Assembly: GCA_963210315.1 (NCBI GenBank)
Contig: OY723295.1
Span: 1,156,501 to 1,220,500 of the forward strand
Source: Rhynchopus euleeides
Taxonomy: Eukaryota; Euglenozoa; Diplonemea; Diplonemida; Diplonemidae
Length of the DNA stretch: 64,000 nucleotides
Direction: 5' to 3'
The position numbers and the translations under genes are program-made. The notes beneath the pieces are model-generated. The model saw nothing but the letters and a program-made list of their open reading frames with translations, made no database searches and had not been told where the DNA came from. Below, one piece after another: positions 20,632 to 34,494 of this stretch. Every line of letters begins with the position of its first letter. Within the stretch, counting starts at the first letter, position 1.

Positions 20632-22752
20632 CACGACGCGGTCTCCACCTTTCCGGGTACCCGGGAGGTCCCGGTTACCGGCCCGGGTACCCGGATCCGG
20701 GTACCCGGGGGGTACCCGGCGGATACCCGGGTACCCGGGTAGCCGCCCACCCACGACGGGAGGAAAAAAGAGTGAACGGGCAGCATGCCGTTCCTCTTTT
20801 TCCCCCCGTGAGGGTGGGCCCCCCCCTGCCAGGCAAGGTGAAAAAATGAAGAAACGGGCAGCATGCCGTTCTACATTTTTCCTTGCAAGGCAGGGAGGGC
20901 GCCCCCCATGCCAGACAGCAGCCACCCCTGGAGGGGCAACAACTGACGGGCATGGGGGAACGAGGTGGGTCTGGACCCGACACCGCCACCACACGCGCAG
21001 TGCACCTTTCGGATACACTGTCGTGAGTGGGGTGTGGGCAGTTCCCCTATCCTGTGAGCTCCTTTCGGACGAAGAGGTGCAGCGGTTATCTGCAACCTTC
21101 GTCCTGGACTTGCCTCGGGGGGAACGCCACGGTTTACCGCGGGTCCCGACGAGGGCACTCAGGCAGGATCTTCACGCCACCCCGCACCGAGGTCCCTTCT
21201 CACGCGGCGTGTCTCCCAGGTTCATGGCGGCGTCATCAGGTCAGGCTTTGTAGTCTCTACACCATCAGTAGTAAGGGAAATCCTAAAACCATACATGAAA
21301 TCCACCTTTTGGGCCGCTGGTGTACGAGGCTTGTTCCTCCAATTGAATCATGTTTGCTGTGTCAGGCAATATCAATACAGCCGCTGAAAGAAGTCGAGGT
21401 GTTGTGGATCTGCTGCTCACAGGAAGGATTCAGGGTGGATCACAAGACTGACCACCCTCTTTCCTTTGTCAAGTACCCTGTAAAGCATCAGAACACCAAG
21501 TATCTTTCAACACTACATGTTCAAAGAGAGGAATCAGTGGAATCGGAAGGGGTCACCTACCACACGGACACAGTTCCCGCGACTAATAAATGCCGAGAGT
21601 TCCGGTGTCCGACCACCTGGTATTACTTGGCTCCATCCACCCAGTCATTACGAGGGGGCGTCCCTTGAAGCCAGTTCCGCAGAACTCAGACCCCCTTAAA
21701 ACCAATGTCCTGTGTAGACAACTACTTAGCCTGCCTGATGACGACACCAATTCGCTGGGAGAGACGCCGCGGTCCAGGACCCCAATGGGGATGACGTGGC
21801 ATTGTTTGACCGGATCGGTTGTGTAAGTGTGTAGCCCCCTCCGCCCTCTGTCCCTCCCCCCAGGGTGGTGTGTGGAGGCGAGAAGCGCAAACAGCAGCAA
21901 TGCAGGCATAGCAAAAAGTGGATCCCTGCAGGTAGACCCTCGGGGTACATCCCTATCATCGGGTCACCTGAAATTTCCCAATTTGAAAATCTGCAACAAG
22001 GCAACACGGGATGGGATGGGGCACATGACCTGCACAGGGGTGGGGGGCAGAGGGCAGGGGGTGGGGTTGTGGTTGGGGTCATGGCATTTGATTACTTGAG
22101 CTTTATTGCTCGAATTTCGCACAAGAAACCTCCTCACTTGGCCGATTCTCTCCCACAACAAGGTCCGGCTTCCACAACTCGGATTTGGAGTTTTGTAAGC
22201 CGGAGCAAACCTCATTTGCTTGATTTTTGGGGTCACATGAGTGAGAATTCGGGGCGAAACGTCGCGATTTTCTCACGACTGCCTTCGAAAATGGACAGTT
22301 CCAGACCACCAGGACCCGATTATGGGCCCAGACAAGTTTGGGTCAATAGTTTGGGCGAAATTTCGCCAAGGCCAAAAAACAGCCATTTTCCGGAAATTCC
22401 GGGACCCGTTTTAACGCGTTTTAGGGCCCAAAATAGGCTCAAAACTCAAAAATTCCTTCGAAATCGGGCTCAAACGTCCAAAATAGGACCCCCCCGAAAA
22501 AAAAATTTGAAAAGGGTCCCCCTATACACTCTGGGTTATGGACAATAATTCACGGGTTCCCGGGCCGGGTACCCGGGCGGGTACCCGCCCGGGTACCCGG
22601 CCGGATACCGGGATCCGGGTACCCGGATCCCGGTATCCGGTGGTATCCGGGGGGTACCCCCGGGTACCCGGCGGACCACCCGGCCGGGTACCCGGAGGCG
22701 GGAACCCGGGTACCCGGCCGGGTACCCGCCGGGAGGTGAAGACCGCGTCGTG
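20632..22752. mobile_element. 2.1-kb TA-flanked element with GGGTACCC-array ends
   Basis: The left end CACGACGCGGTCTCCACC and the right end GGTGAAGACCGCGTCGTG are near-perfect inverted repeats flanked by TA (20630-20631, 22753-22754). Just inside each end are arrays of overlapping CCGGGTACCCGG palindromes (KpnI-type), about 20660-20745 and 22556-22735. Two further hairpins, both with GGGCAGCATGCC, lie at 20776-20806 and 20848-20880. The interior has only short ORFs without clear homology. It is a probable non-autonomous or decayed DNA transposon. Confidence 0.75.
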
Positions 22753-22754
22753 TA

Positions 22755-23109
22755 AGTCTTCTCCCCCCCCCTGCATCCCATCCTCCACATTATCATCGTC
22801 TTCCAGCAGGAATCTACCACCCACTCCCCCCCCCCCCCCCCCTCCCGCCCCTCGACGTACACACTTACACGTGAAAGTTTCCTTTTTGAAGCAGTGCCGA
22901 ACACAGCACAGAGCATATATCCCACCCCCTCCCCCTGATTTTGATGCGACCCTCTCCCCCGCCGCCCTGCTTACACACCCGCTAATTCTTTCTAAAGTAT
23001 CCCGGCTAGCAGCCCTCCTCCCCCCCCCCCTTCCAGCTGCTGTGTGGGAGACTGGTGTTGTGTTACACCCCCGCTCCCCCCCCGCGTATAGACCCACACA
23101 CACACACCC
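22755..23109. other. Pyrimidine-rich leader region of the ART-like gene
   Basis: Several long C tracts (22768-22777, 22827-22842, 23019-23030, 23073-23083) and a CA run before 23109. No coding frame of note; it probably carries the processing signals for the downstream gene. Confidence 0.4.
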
Positions 23110-23111
23110 AG
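23110..23111 (+). promoter_or_regulatory. Candidate trans-splice acceptor AG, ART-like gene
   Basis: CACACACCCAG|CTTTTCAATG places the AG 7 nt before the ATG at 23119, after a long C/CA-rich tract. The role is inferred. Confidence 0.4.
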
Positions 23112-23118
23112 CTTTTCA

Positions 23119-25392
23119 ATGCCTAAGAAGAAGAAGGGTCCGGATCCGGCAGCGGTGCTGGCGGAGCAGAAGGAGGTTGAGAAGCTCACGCATGACCATT
23201 ACCTCAGCCTCTACAGAAGGGAGCATGCGAAGAGCGCGGGGCACCGCACCGCTCATAAGGACAAAGGGAAGGTGGCGGGGTTTGACCCCCACCCACAGCC
23301 GGATATTGAGACGCCCCAGTTGGACCGGTTGATTGTGAGGCGGCACCAGCGATCTGCTTGGGAGGATACCGGTGACGATGACATGCATAGCTATATCATT
23401 AACGACGATCCCGACGGGGTTGCCCAGCAGGACTTCATCAGGAGTGTCCAGCATGACGTCAGCGAGGCGTTGTATGAAATCACATCTGCGATCGACGGCC
23501 TCCCTGGGAAGGCGGCTCTCGAGATTCCGGAGGAGTTGGTGGATGCTGTAGCAGAGGCGGTTGATGCGGAGGTCCCTCCGGACACGCAGAGGGCTCTCAA
23601 CGCGTTGCCCCATCAGATTTTCGTCAGATCCGCAGAGCCTGTCGACATGCTGGAGACCATACAAGCCCTCTTCCAGCGCAGGAAGTTCGGCCCGCTCGAA
23701 GAGCTCTGCACCAACCTGAAGGTGCCTTATGGCGTTCTCACCGTTATTGCGATGAATCTTGCGTGCAAGTATCTCCCGCTGCACCCGGCCCGCACCTATC
23801 TCGAACTTCTGGTGATGTTCTTCTACACATGTGACCCGCTCAACCTCGACAAGCTTCTCGGGCTGTGGCAAGGCGCGTCACCCCCGGAAGGGTACTCCCC
23901 CCAGTCACCCAATATCAGCGTGTTGGTGACATCGGCGTTGCGCGAGAGGAATCTGAAGGTGATGGGAGATTGGATCAACTACATCGCGATACTGGCTTCC
24001 TGCACCACACTTCTCCCTGCGGAGAAGCGGGGTAGAACGCTGTACTGCGGGGTTCAGGAGGCATCGGGCGACCTCAGCGCTGTCGCAAAGATCTCAAAAG
24101 CGGATGACCATCAGTACTGGCCGTGCTTCACGAGCTGCTCACTCGACCTGGAGATATCCGCAAAGCACAACCCCTCCCTCGTCTTCATCCTCAGAGGCAT
24201 CACGCATGGGATCGATCTGACGCAGTGCTCGCAGAGCCCTGACGACGCAGAGGTGATCATCTCCCCCTTCTCCTACCTCCGTGTGAAGGCGAAGATCGAC
24301 AGCAGAAAGATAGAGCTCGAGCAGGTGGGCAACGCAGTGGAGGGGGACCTCGGGGAGATACCCTCTATACACAAGAAGGAGTGGGGTGCCTTTATGCAGG
24401 AGGTTCGCGGGGTGTGCCGGAATGACTTCGGGGATCACAAGACTCTGCAGCAGTATCAGGTGGCGATGCGGCGTGTGACGAGGCATCGGAAGACGCTGCA
24501 GCAGCTGTCGGCCTTCATCACGCAGGCAGAGGCGGAGCAGGAGGCCCTCACAGCTGCGGCGGCGGAGAAGACCCGGGGCCCTGCTGGGAAGGGCGCTTCC
24601 GGAGGGAAGCCGGAAGACACCCAGGCATCCCTCGACAGCAACAAGGTGACTGTTCTCGATGCATACCTCCTTGCGGCACGCAAGGACCAGGGGGCTCTGG
24701 AGAGGCAGCTCACAGCGGTCAATGCGGCCATCACAGCTAACAAGGAGGTGCTCATGGCAAAGACGGACAATCTGCCTGCTTCGAATGAGCTCCGCCACCT
24801 CCTGAAGCTCCAGACGGAGCACTACAATGGTATGCATGGTTGGGAGCTGGGGTGGGGGTGGGGGGAGAGGAGGTAAGGTGGCAGTGAGGTGGCACGCGCC
24901 TCCCCCTCCCGGCATTTGCATCCCCTCCGTCCCATCAGCTCTTGCGGTGTGCTACGAAAGCGAGGCGAAGAAGTGCGAGGATATCTCTCAGCGGGTCACC
25001 GCACTGCGGCCTGTGGTATGCATACGAACTTCTTTTTGAAACAGCGGGAAGTGGGGGAGGGAGGGGTGGGGTTTGCACGTTGTGTGTGTATGTGCCATAT
25101 ATTATTGTTGGGCAGCCCCAACCTAGATAAAAAGAGGCTACGTCAACCGTAGGTACAGAATGGCCCCTCTCTCTCGGTGGATGCTGCTCGGAACAAGGGC
25201 AGGGGGAGAAGCCGAAAGCTGTGTGGCGGTCGGCCTGCTCCGCGTCGGGGCGCTTCGCGCCCCTCCTCCCGCCACCGCCGAGCCACGGCCCGCCGACCCG
25301 CGTACTGCAGTACCAGTCAACAAGGATGTCATAACTTAAACACACACCGCTACCCACAGGACACGAAGAAGAAGGGCAAGAAAAAGAATTGA
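23119..25392 (+). CDS. Protein with ADP-ribosyltransferase-fold-like domain, three exons, 606 aa
   Basis: Exons 23119-24829, 24939-25015 and 25360-25392; introns start GTATGC and end CAG, and phases fit. The product begins MPKKKKG and ends in a DTKKKGKKKN tail. Residues 200-290 are mainly helical (KFGPLEELCTNLKVPYGVLT). Residues about 305-390 resemble the arginine-type ADP-ribosyltransferase fold: LYCGV, then FTSCSLDLE at 337-345, LVFILRG, GIDLTQCSQ, and DAEVIISPFSYLRV with Glu378. In active family members the first strand carries YRG; here it is Cys310 (YCG), and the first Glu of ExE is Asp, so activity is doubtful. The C-terminal third has charged helical stretches that may form coiled coils. 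The fold call rests on motif order alone. Confidence 0.6.
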
Positions 25393-26045
25393 ACACGGGT
25401 GTGTGTGTGGCAGATGTGCGAAGATCACAGTGATGTGGCGATGTGGCACACCCAGAGCAGGGTGCTCGGTGTTCTTAGCCGAAAGCTGTGTGACGGTGCT
25501 CTACACTCCTGCAGGAATATTCACGTGTATTATGAGTGTGTTGACGGGGGGCCCTTTTCTTTTCCAACAAAATTGCCCTTGGTCATTTTCACTGGGTTGT
25601 CATCTCTTGTGATTCACCCAGTTGCATCCAACGGCGCCGTGAGGTGTCCGAAGATGGAAAACAAAAACGAAGCAGAACCCATAACTGAAAACGAAAATTT
25701 AACCCGATCCCCGAAGGGGAGAAATTGTGCGGTGTGGTGTAGTGTGGTGTGTGTGTGCACCTCTCCCCCCCTCCACTCTCTCTCTCTCTCTATCTCTATT
25801 TCTATTTCTCTCCAATCTGTAGGTTGCGTCATGAGGCCAGGTCAGCAGCACCCACCTCCCCGCCCACACCCTTCATTGTGCCACTCCTGGCTGGGACAAG
25901 CCCTCTCCCCTCTCCCTGCCTCTTGCTGCCACATCACCACCACACTTCCTCCAGGTTCCTTCCGCCTCGCTGTGCCCGCTTTGGGCAGCATCACGCCTGC
26001 TGTGACGGTGACTCAGCGGGCATTGGGCCCGCCAAGGTTGGCACT
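25393..26045. other. Intergenic region before the IQ-motif gene
   Basis: Contains TGTGTGTG and CT-rich runs (25747-25812). The pyrimidine-rich part 25855-25952 ends in a candidate acceptor, CTTCCTCCAG at 25945-25954. The frame of the downstream gene is open back to about 25749, but there is no ATG in that frame before 26046 that looks preferable. No separate gene seen. Confidence 0.45.
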
Positions 26046-26110
26046 ATGATGGGGACACGGATGAGGGCGCGGAATGCGCAGAGGCGCAATACGAGGGTTG
26101 TGGTGCGGAC

Positions 26111-26158
<48 letters not shown>

Positions 26159-29100
26159 GGTGGCAGAAGTCAACGATAATATGAGCGAGAGCTCGTGCGC
26201 GCGATCCGAGGCATCGACTGTTGTGTGCGGGTGGCGTACCGGAGACGACACGGACTTCTTCCTGCTCACAGGGAATCACAACGAGGTGCCTGCTTGGGCG
26301 AACACCCCGCTCGGGCCGGTGCGCAAGGTGCAGCGCGCATGGCGTGCCGCCCTTGCACGCGATGAGGTGTTAACTCACAAGTCATATGTCTGCTCCCTCA
26401 TTGAGGAGCGGGTGGATCACGAACAGCAGGTGGACCGTGCTGCGTGCCGCATCCAGCGGCTCTACTGGTGTCGGGTGGCCAGGACTGCCCGTGGTGCAGC
26501 TATACAGTCTTTGGAGGAGCATATCTGCCGGAGGGTGCTTCACGAGAAGCAGGCTGATACAGCTGCCCTGTGCATCCAAGGCTTCTACCGCGGTGCGATA
26601 GCCAAGCGTGTGCGGGCTTCGGTTGCAGCTGCCTTGGGGGTGCACATCAGCTGTTCGGTGCAGCACGAGCTGCGCATTGACGCGGCTGTTGTTCTCCTGC
26701 AGGCCGCTTCCCGGCAACGCCTTGCGCAGCAACATCTCGCGCGTGTCATTGCGCGCAGTGTCCTCTTGCCCCGGCATGCGGCTGTGCTGCAACGCGCGTG
26801 GCGGGTGTGCAGTGCCTCGCGGTGTATGCAGTCGCGCCGCCTGATGTACATCGCGGCACGGGACAGCCGGATGCTGTGGGAGGGGCAGGATCTGCAGCAC
26901 TCTGTTCTGCGCATCCAGACCTTCTTCCGCCTGTCCTATGCACGGGGGGGGCTGTGGCATCGCATGGCCCGCAGGACGGAAGCAGACCGGCACCGCATAG
27001 AATCCGAGCGTGAATCGTACGCTGCGCTGAAACGCGGGTGTGTCACGGTGCAGGCATACGGGCGGACCATTGTGGCACGGGCACTTGTGTCTTCCAAACA
27101 CCGTCATCAGAGGCGCCATGCCGCTGCAGTCGTCATTCAGCGTGCCTTGCGGGGAATCAAAACGCGGTTCATAGTGGCGGGGTTGCGGTGTGATCTCAAA
27201 ATCGCCAACAATGAACGGGTAGCTCACGAACAGTCTTTTCGTCGGGTAGACTTTGCATGCGTGGTCCAGGCACATGCGCGCGCCTGCCTTTCGGTGCGCA
27301 TGGTGGTCACACAGCAGGCCGTAGCCGCGAGGAGGGCCGAGCACATGGCAAGGTGCGCGAGAGAAGAGCTTTCCGCCATCACCATCCAGCGCATGTGGCG
27401 TGGCAAGCTGGGGAGGGACCGCTTCAATGTGGAGCATGTCCGGCTGATCGAGGGGACCCCGGATGAAGACACCAACAGCCACACTTCCTCCTCCTGCTCG
27501 CTGCAGTTCTCCATCACTCAGGAAACCCGCACGGCCAGCGCACGGGCGTTTATTCGCGAGCCGTCGGCGATGCTGATACGCGGCGACACCATCAGCAGTT
27601 TATACACAGGCAAGCCCATGGCGATGCTCACCTTCACTGCATCCATCGAAAGCGACGAAGCCGCCTGCACCATCCAACGCTGCTGGCGTGTCCGCTGTGC
27701 GAGGCGTGCACTCCGACTCCGGCGACGCGACCTCAAGGTGGCATGGAATGCGCGGGTTGTGCACGAGCGGGCAACAGTGACGGTGCGCCGCATTGGCAGC
27801 TCGGCCAGACTCCGTACTGACCCCACCACTCCGCTCAACGGGGTGTCTGGAGGGATGTTCAGTGGCTCGCTGAGGCGAACCCGGAGTGTGCTGATCCAAC
27901 TGGAGAAGCCTGCTTCCCCGCGCGCACCCTTACCAGGCCCCCTGTCCCTGGTCCGTGGGGCGACGCTCTACGGACACATGCCGCTGGGGGCGACAGGTGC
28001 CAACGGACCCAACACGAGCAGCAACAGGCTGCCCCGCGAGCTCTCCGGCGTGCCGAGGGTCCGCTCCGATGTGCCGCCAACCCCGATCTCCGCTGTGGAG
28101 ACCGAGTCGTCGCCGTCCGACACAGAGAACGACGCTGAAGCTGTGCCGGAGAAGCAGCCCGACGGCCTGGCAGGCGCGCTGCTGCTGGAGGTCCCCATCC
28201 CCGAGCCCTCCGCGGCACACCCTCTCCCTGTGATCCCAGTGATGCCGACTCCGGATACACCGAGTGAGGACACTCTGGCTGCATCCTCTCAAGTGAACAT
28301 GCGCCCAGCCCTCCCCCCTCCGCTGGAGGGGGCGTGTTCCATTGCATCGAGCAAGGACTCGCAGGACACCGGATCCACCTTGTCGCCCCTGTCGGTGTCG
28401 CCCATGGCGGTCTTCTCCCCGGGAGAAGGGGGCAGGGTGACCAGCTTTTCCCTGATACACCGCAAGTTGCGGAGCAGAGACGGGTCCCTCTCCACGCCCC
28501 AGAGGAACCCGTCGGTCACGGTGCCTGCGCTGTCCGGCTCCCTGATGGAGGATGTGCTGTCGGCAAGCCTGTCGGAGCGCATGTCCCTGGTTCACGAGCG
28601 ACGCCGTGCCACGGCGCTATCGCGGGTCGCAGACGGAGGGGGGTCCCCTTCAGACAGGTCGCCTTCATGGTCCAAACGGGGGGGGTGCCCGTCCCCGATG
28701 ATGTCGAGGAGCTCCAAGGCGGAGGCGAAGCGGGACGCAGGGCGTGCGAGGGTGGTGTCCATAATCCAGCGCACCTGGAGGGTGTTCGAGGCGAGGCGGG
28801 TCATGCGTGTCCACCGCCGGCTGGTCCAACAGCAAATCGAGAAGCGGGTGAAGTATGAGCAGCCCGAAATAAAAGTACAATCGTCGCTGCGCCAGGTCTC
28901 TGTCAAAAAGGTACTGGGGTACTCCCGCCTCCACCGGCACGTCCACTGCCTCCAGCGCGCCGTGCGGTGCTTCATTGCCAGGAGGAGGTACGCCGAGGTC
29001 GTCAGCAGCCTCGCCGCCGCAACCGCAGACCGGATCAGCCACGAGCGGCGCGTGACAGCCATCGAAAAGGAAGCCGTCCTCCGGGTGACGACGGTCCTGC

Positions 29101-30173
29101 ATAGGGTGCGACGGGGCAACCTCGCCCGCCTGGAGGCGCACCACTGGAAGCGGCGCCGCGACCAGTGCCTGCGGGAGTTCCGCGAGCAGTGCGCCATGTG
29201 GGTGGAGGATCGCCTCCCCGCAGATGCGAGCGCCGTCATCATCCAGCTGGCTTGGCGCCGCTACGCCGCATGCGCCAAGCGGGAGCGGCTCATCCGCGAC
29301 TTCCACGAGCGCTGCATCTCGCAGATTCGGCGCGAGCACCACTGGTCAGCAGGGGCAATCCAGTCGCGCTGGAAAGCTTGGATCTCGTGGAAGCGGCCTG
29401 CCTATGTCCCTGCCTTGCAGATCCAATGCTGGTGGCGGATCCAGACGAAGAAGCGGAGGCGGCGCAGGGAGAATGCGGCACGCCTCCTCACGCGTGGGTT
29501 CAAACGTGGGGTGCAGGTGTTGAAGAAGCGCCGCGCAGTCGCCTGCATCCAGCGGGAGTGGCGCATCATGCTGCGCCACCAGCACCGCCGGAGGCAGATC
29601 CATTCGTGGTTGCTAGAGCAGGAGATGGTGCAGCACGCCGCCGCCCTCTGCCTGCAGAAGGTGTGGACCTTCTGGAAGTTCTCCATCGGGCAGGACAACG
29701 GGCGGCAGCAGGTCATCCGGGAGTGGGCCTGCGGGGTGGCGCTGCTCGCGGGGGACTCGCAGCGGGAGCGGCCCCCATCCCTCCCTGCATCGGCGCTGCC
29801 CTCCCTCATCAACCACTACCTCGACGGGGTGGCGAGGCTGTGGCGGGCGGAGGGGAAGCACCGCAGCATCATGCGGAGCAACCTGGTGCAGGGGTTGTAT
29901 GCATCTGCCGATATATTGCGGAGGACTCGCCTGCGGAGGCAGAAGAGTTCGCGGTATGCGCGTTCGTTGGAGCAGCTTCTGGCTGACGACGTGAGCCGAG
30001 TCAAGAGTGACGACATCAACACGCTGCTGTGGCACTGTGATAAGATCCCCATGCCGCCAGCAGAGCCGGCGGGGCGCAGCTTCCGCCGCGCGCCCCGGGT
30101 TCCTGCTCCTCTCTCTAAAAAGCTGTCGAGTGCGGCAAAGGTCCATTCGCGATATCTTGTCAGCTCGCGGTGA
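26046..30173 (+). CDS. Large multi-IQ-motif protein, single exon, 1375 aa
   Basis: The start is the first in-frame ATG after the candidate acceptor; a second ATG follows directly. About 17 IQ-like motifs occur in two blocks. Residues about 95-545 include AVVIQRALRG, AITIQRMWRGKLGRD and ACTIQRCWRVRCARR. Residues about 904-1210 include VSIIQRTWRVFEARR, AVIIQLAWRRYAACAKR and ACIQREWRIML. Between them is a Ser/Pro-rich, probably disordered linker (about 590-890). A run of about 15 Gln, encoded by pure CAG, lies at residues 23-38. IQ motifs bind calmodulin or related EF-hand proteins, so a scaffold role, possibly in the flagellar or cortical cytoskeleton, is plausible but inferred. No motor, kinase or other catalytic domain is seen. 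The large size without an intron contrasts with neighbours. Confidence 0.8.
26112..26159 (+). repeat. CAG trinucleotide repeat (polyglutamine)
   Basis: About 15 consecutive CAG codons near the N-terminus of the IQ protein. The run is uninterrupted, so it is likely to be length-variable between individuals. Confidence 0.9.
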
Positions 30174-30960
30174 ACCTTCCTGGTATTTTTTTTGTTTGCC
30201 CAAACAAGCTTTTGCTTGTCACAGCGAAAGAGTCAGCGGGAGCAGTGTGTTTTGAGAGAGCAACACAAAACCACTTAGTCACAGCAACGCCCTTCACAGG
30301 AGCCACATCACACTGGAAGAGCCAGCGGCGTGCGCACAAACAAAACCCGGACTCTTTGCCCTTTCTCCCACAAAAACCCATCGCCTTTTCCCAAAGGCGT
30401 CGAAAGTTTTTCCCGAAAAAAGGGCTGCCCATGTTTTTTTTTTGCTGCCTCTTCTCGTGGCCTGTGTCGTATTCTCCTGGTGAAAAGTATCCTGCACTAC
30501 CAGCAACTAACCAGCCAAAGGGGTGTATGTTGATGGATGTTGGCATCGACTGCCTTCCTGCCTCCTCCCTCCCCACCTCCGCCTCCTCATCTCGCTTCGC
30601 CCGCCACACAAAAGGTCTCGCCTGACAAAAGGGTTGGTGTGTAGATCACGGCTGTCAAACTCAAAAAAATGACTGCAAGCCCACTTTCTGATACGTCGAA
30701 GTAGACACGAGCTGTGTGTCCTCACTCTGTGCAGCAACACATCACACTACCGCCCCTCAGGTTTCGCGGGCACACACACATCACCCCTCCCCCCCCCCCC
30801 CCCCCACTCCCACACCCGAGGATGGGGCACGCGGCATCGAATCTCCGGTGACGAAGTAAGAAGCAAAGCCATCAATACAGACGGCCAGTCCCCCCATATC
30901 CCACACCCCCTCTCCCCCGCCTTCCACCCACTGACTCCTTAGAGAAGACGTGCCCCCCAG
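30174..30960. other. Intergenic region between IQ and PC-esterase genes
   Basis: AT-richer 3' flank of the IQ gene, then CA- and C-rich tracts at 30785-30806. Candidate acceptors for the next gene are CTCCTTAG (30935-30942) and CCCCCAG directly before the ATG. ORFs are of background size. No gene. Confidence 0.45.
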
Positions 30961-32832
30961 ATGGCGTTTCGCCAGCTGATTACATACGGCCTGCCTCTGG
31001 CAGCCCTGCTGCTGTCAGTGCCGGTTATCTTTGGGAATGGGTCTGTCGGAGGACCCGCAGATGAGGAGGGCCACCATCGCAGTGGGGCTGCCCCCCTCGG
31101 TTCGATAGAGGGGTCGCGACAAGCAGGCAGTGCGCTGCACCGCCGGGTTGAGGTTGGGGCGCAAGGAGGGGTTGGTGGAGGTGCAGGGGCTGCTGCCGTT
31201 CCTCCTCCTCCTCCAAATGCTGAAGAGTTTAATGTGAGGCGCCCGCAGGTGACCCCGTCGCATCCACGCGAGATCATATCTGCTACATCCGGGGAGTTCA
31301 CGACGAAAGTGCACTACGATGCCTCCGTCTGTGCCGGGTTCATCGATATCGTGAAGGAGGGTCCGGGGTGTGCCAAAGGCGAGTCAGTCCGGTTCACCAC
31401 AGACAGGGCCCTGGGCCCCTGGATCCAACAGTCCTTCGGGCCTGATTTCTACCGCATCATGCTGAGGGGGCCTGAGGTGATCATGGCAAACACGACACGG
31501 CGCGGGGTGTGCCTGACACGGTCGCACTTCTTCATGTCGAGGCCTGGTTCCTACCTCCTCACTGCATCTGTCGTCTTCGAGGAGTACCGTGCTGTCAACG
31601 AGATGGTGGAGAAGACGTGGTACGACTATTCCAACCTGAACCTGCTGCAGGGCGTGGAGGCGGCACAGAGCCTGTTAGAATGCAGCACGCCCTTTGGGAA
31701 GCTCACCTCTGCAGAGGCAGCGGCGCAGCCGTGTGGGATGCAGCTTGCGGGGGGCGGGGGGCGCCTGTCGACGCCGTCCACCCAGTCCCTCGTGTGGGGG
31801 CGCTGGGTGGCGGCCGGGCCGGACACAAGCGATTTCAAACGCGAATTTCCAAACTACTGGCTCCCCCTGAAGAGGCACGAGAGGAAGATGAACGATCACA
31901 CGCCAGATCTCCTCGGGAGAATGAACTACAACACGCTGTACCGCTGGCAGCCGTACGGCTGCACGCATGTCGGGTTCTCCAGGGCTGAAGCGCTTGAGAT
32001 TCTGAGGGACACGCCTCTGTTCTTCTTCGGCGACTCCCACCTGCGGATGACCTTCTACGGAATGCTGACGCGCCTGGGCATCCGATATTCCAACGATAAG
32101 GTCTGGAAGGGCGACCGGAGTGATACGGTGGCGTCGCACAACGTCACCGTCGCCTATGTCGCGTCCTACTTCCTCAACATGTCGCGCCCCACCGCGGTCG
32201 ACATGCTGCGGAAGGACGGCATCGTGTTGGCAGGTGTCGGCCAGCATCATGCTTCGGCTTGCTTCTCGTTGCGGAAGCACGCTGTCACTGTCGAGGTATG
32301 GGTTGTAGGGTGGGGTGGGTGTATGGGGGTCGGGGGGGTTGGGGGGATGCACAGCGGTGACTGTATCATGAGCCTGGGTGTCGCCGTGTGGTGCGTCTGT
32401 GCTGTGGAAGGCTGGTGGGTTGGCTTCGTGGCGTTGCCCTTTTCCCCAACAAAACCCCGCCCTGCAGGAGGCGATGGAGGAGTTCGACAGGCGGAACACA
32501 TCGGTTATCTGGTTCGGGGTGCCTGCGCACCCGCACAACCTGCACATGCGTGTCGTGCAGCGCCGCACTGACTGCCGCAACAACCTCCGCCACCGGCTCT
32601 ACAACAAGGTGCAGGGTGAGCTCGCACGGTTCCGAGGGTACCCTATAGTCGACACTTTTGCAAAGAGCTGGCCCATGATACACACGTCGCCTGATGGGGC
32701 TCACTACTACACGTGGGTATGTCTGTGATCTGCTGCAGCTGGCCATATTCCCTCTGACAGGTGCGCGAAGCGTGGCTGGATGACATTCTCATGAGCGTCA
32801 AGCTGCTGAAGCAATCCCGCAGTAAACGCTAG
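30961..32832 (+). CDS. Membrane-anchored SGNH/PC-esterase-like protein, three exons, 551 aa
   Basis: Exons 30961-32295, 32468-32716 and 32761-32832, all phase 0; donors GTATGG and GTATGT. Residues 6-26 (ITYGLPLAALLLSVPVIF) form an uncleaved signal-anchor, predicting a type II Golgi or plasma-membrane protein with a low-complexity stem (30-90). The catalytic region has RWQPYGC about 20 residues before FFFGDSHLR (Gly357-Asp358-Ser359-His360), the block I serine of SGNH esterases. SPDGAHY supplies the Asp521-x-x-His524 pair. This W-x-P...C / GDS / DxxH order is typical of the PC-esterase families (TBL, CAS1D1, NXPE), which acetylate or deacetylate glycans. The substrate here is unknown. The second intron is only 44 nt. 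Confidence 0.75.

Positions 32833-34494
<1,662 letters not shown>

Noticed and set aside
21027..21668. 213-codon ORF inside the KpnI-array element as a transposase
   Set aside because: No catalytic motif, no codon bias and a mixed Cys/His pattern without spacing; it looks like chance open sequence.
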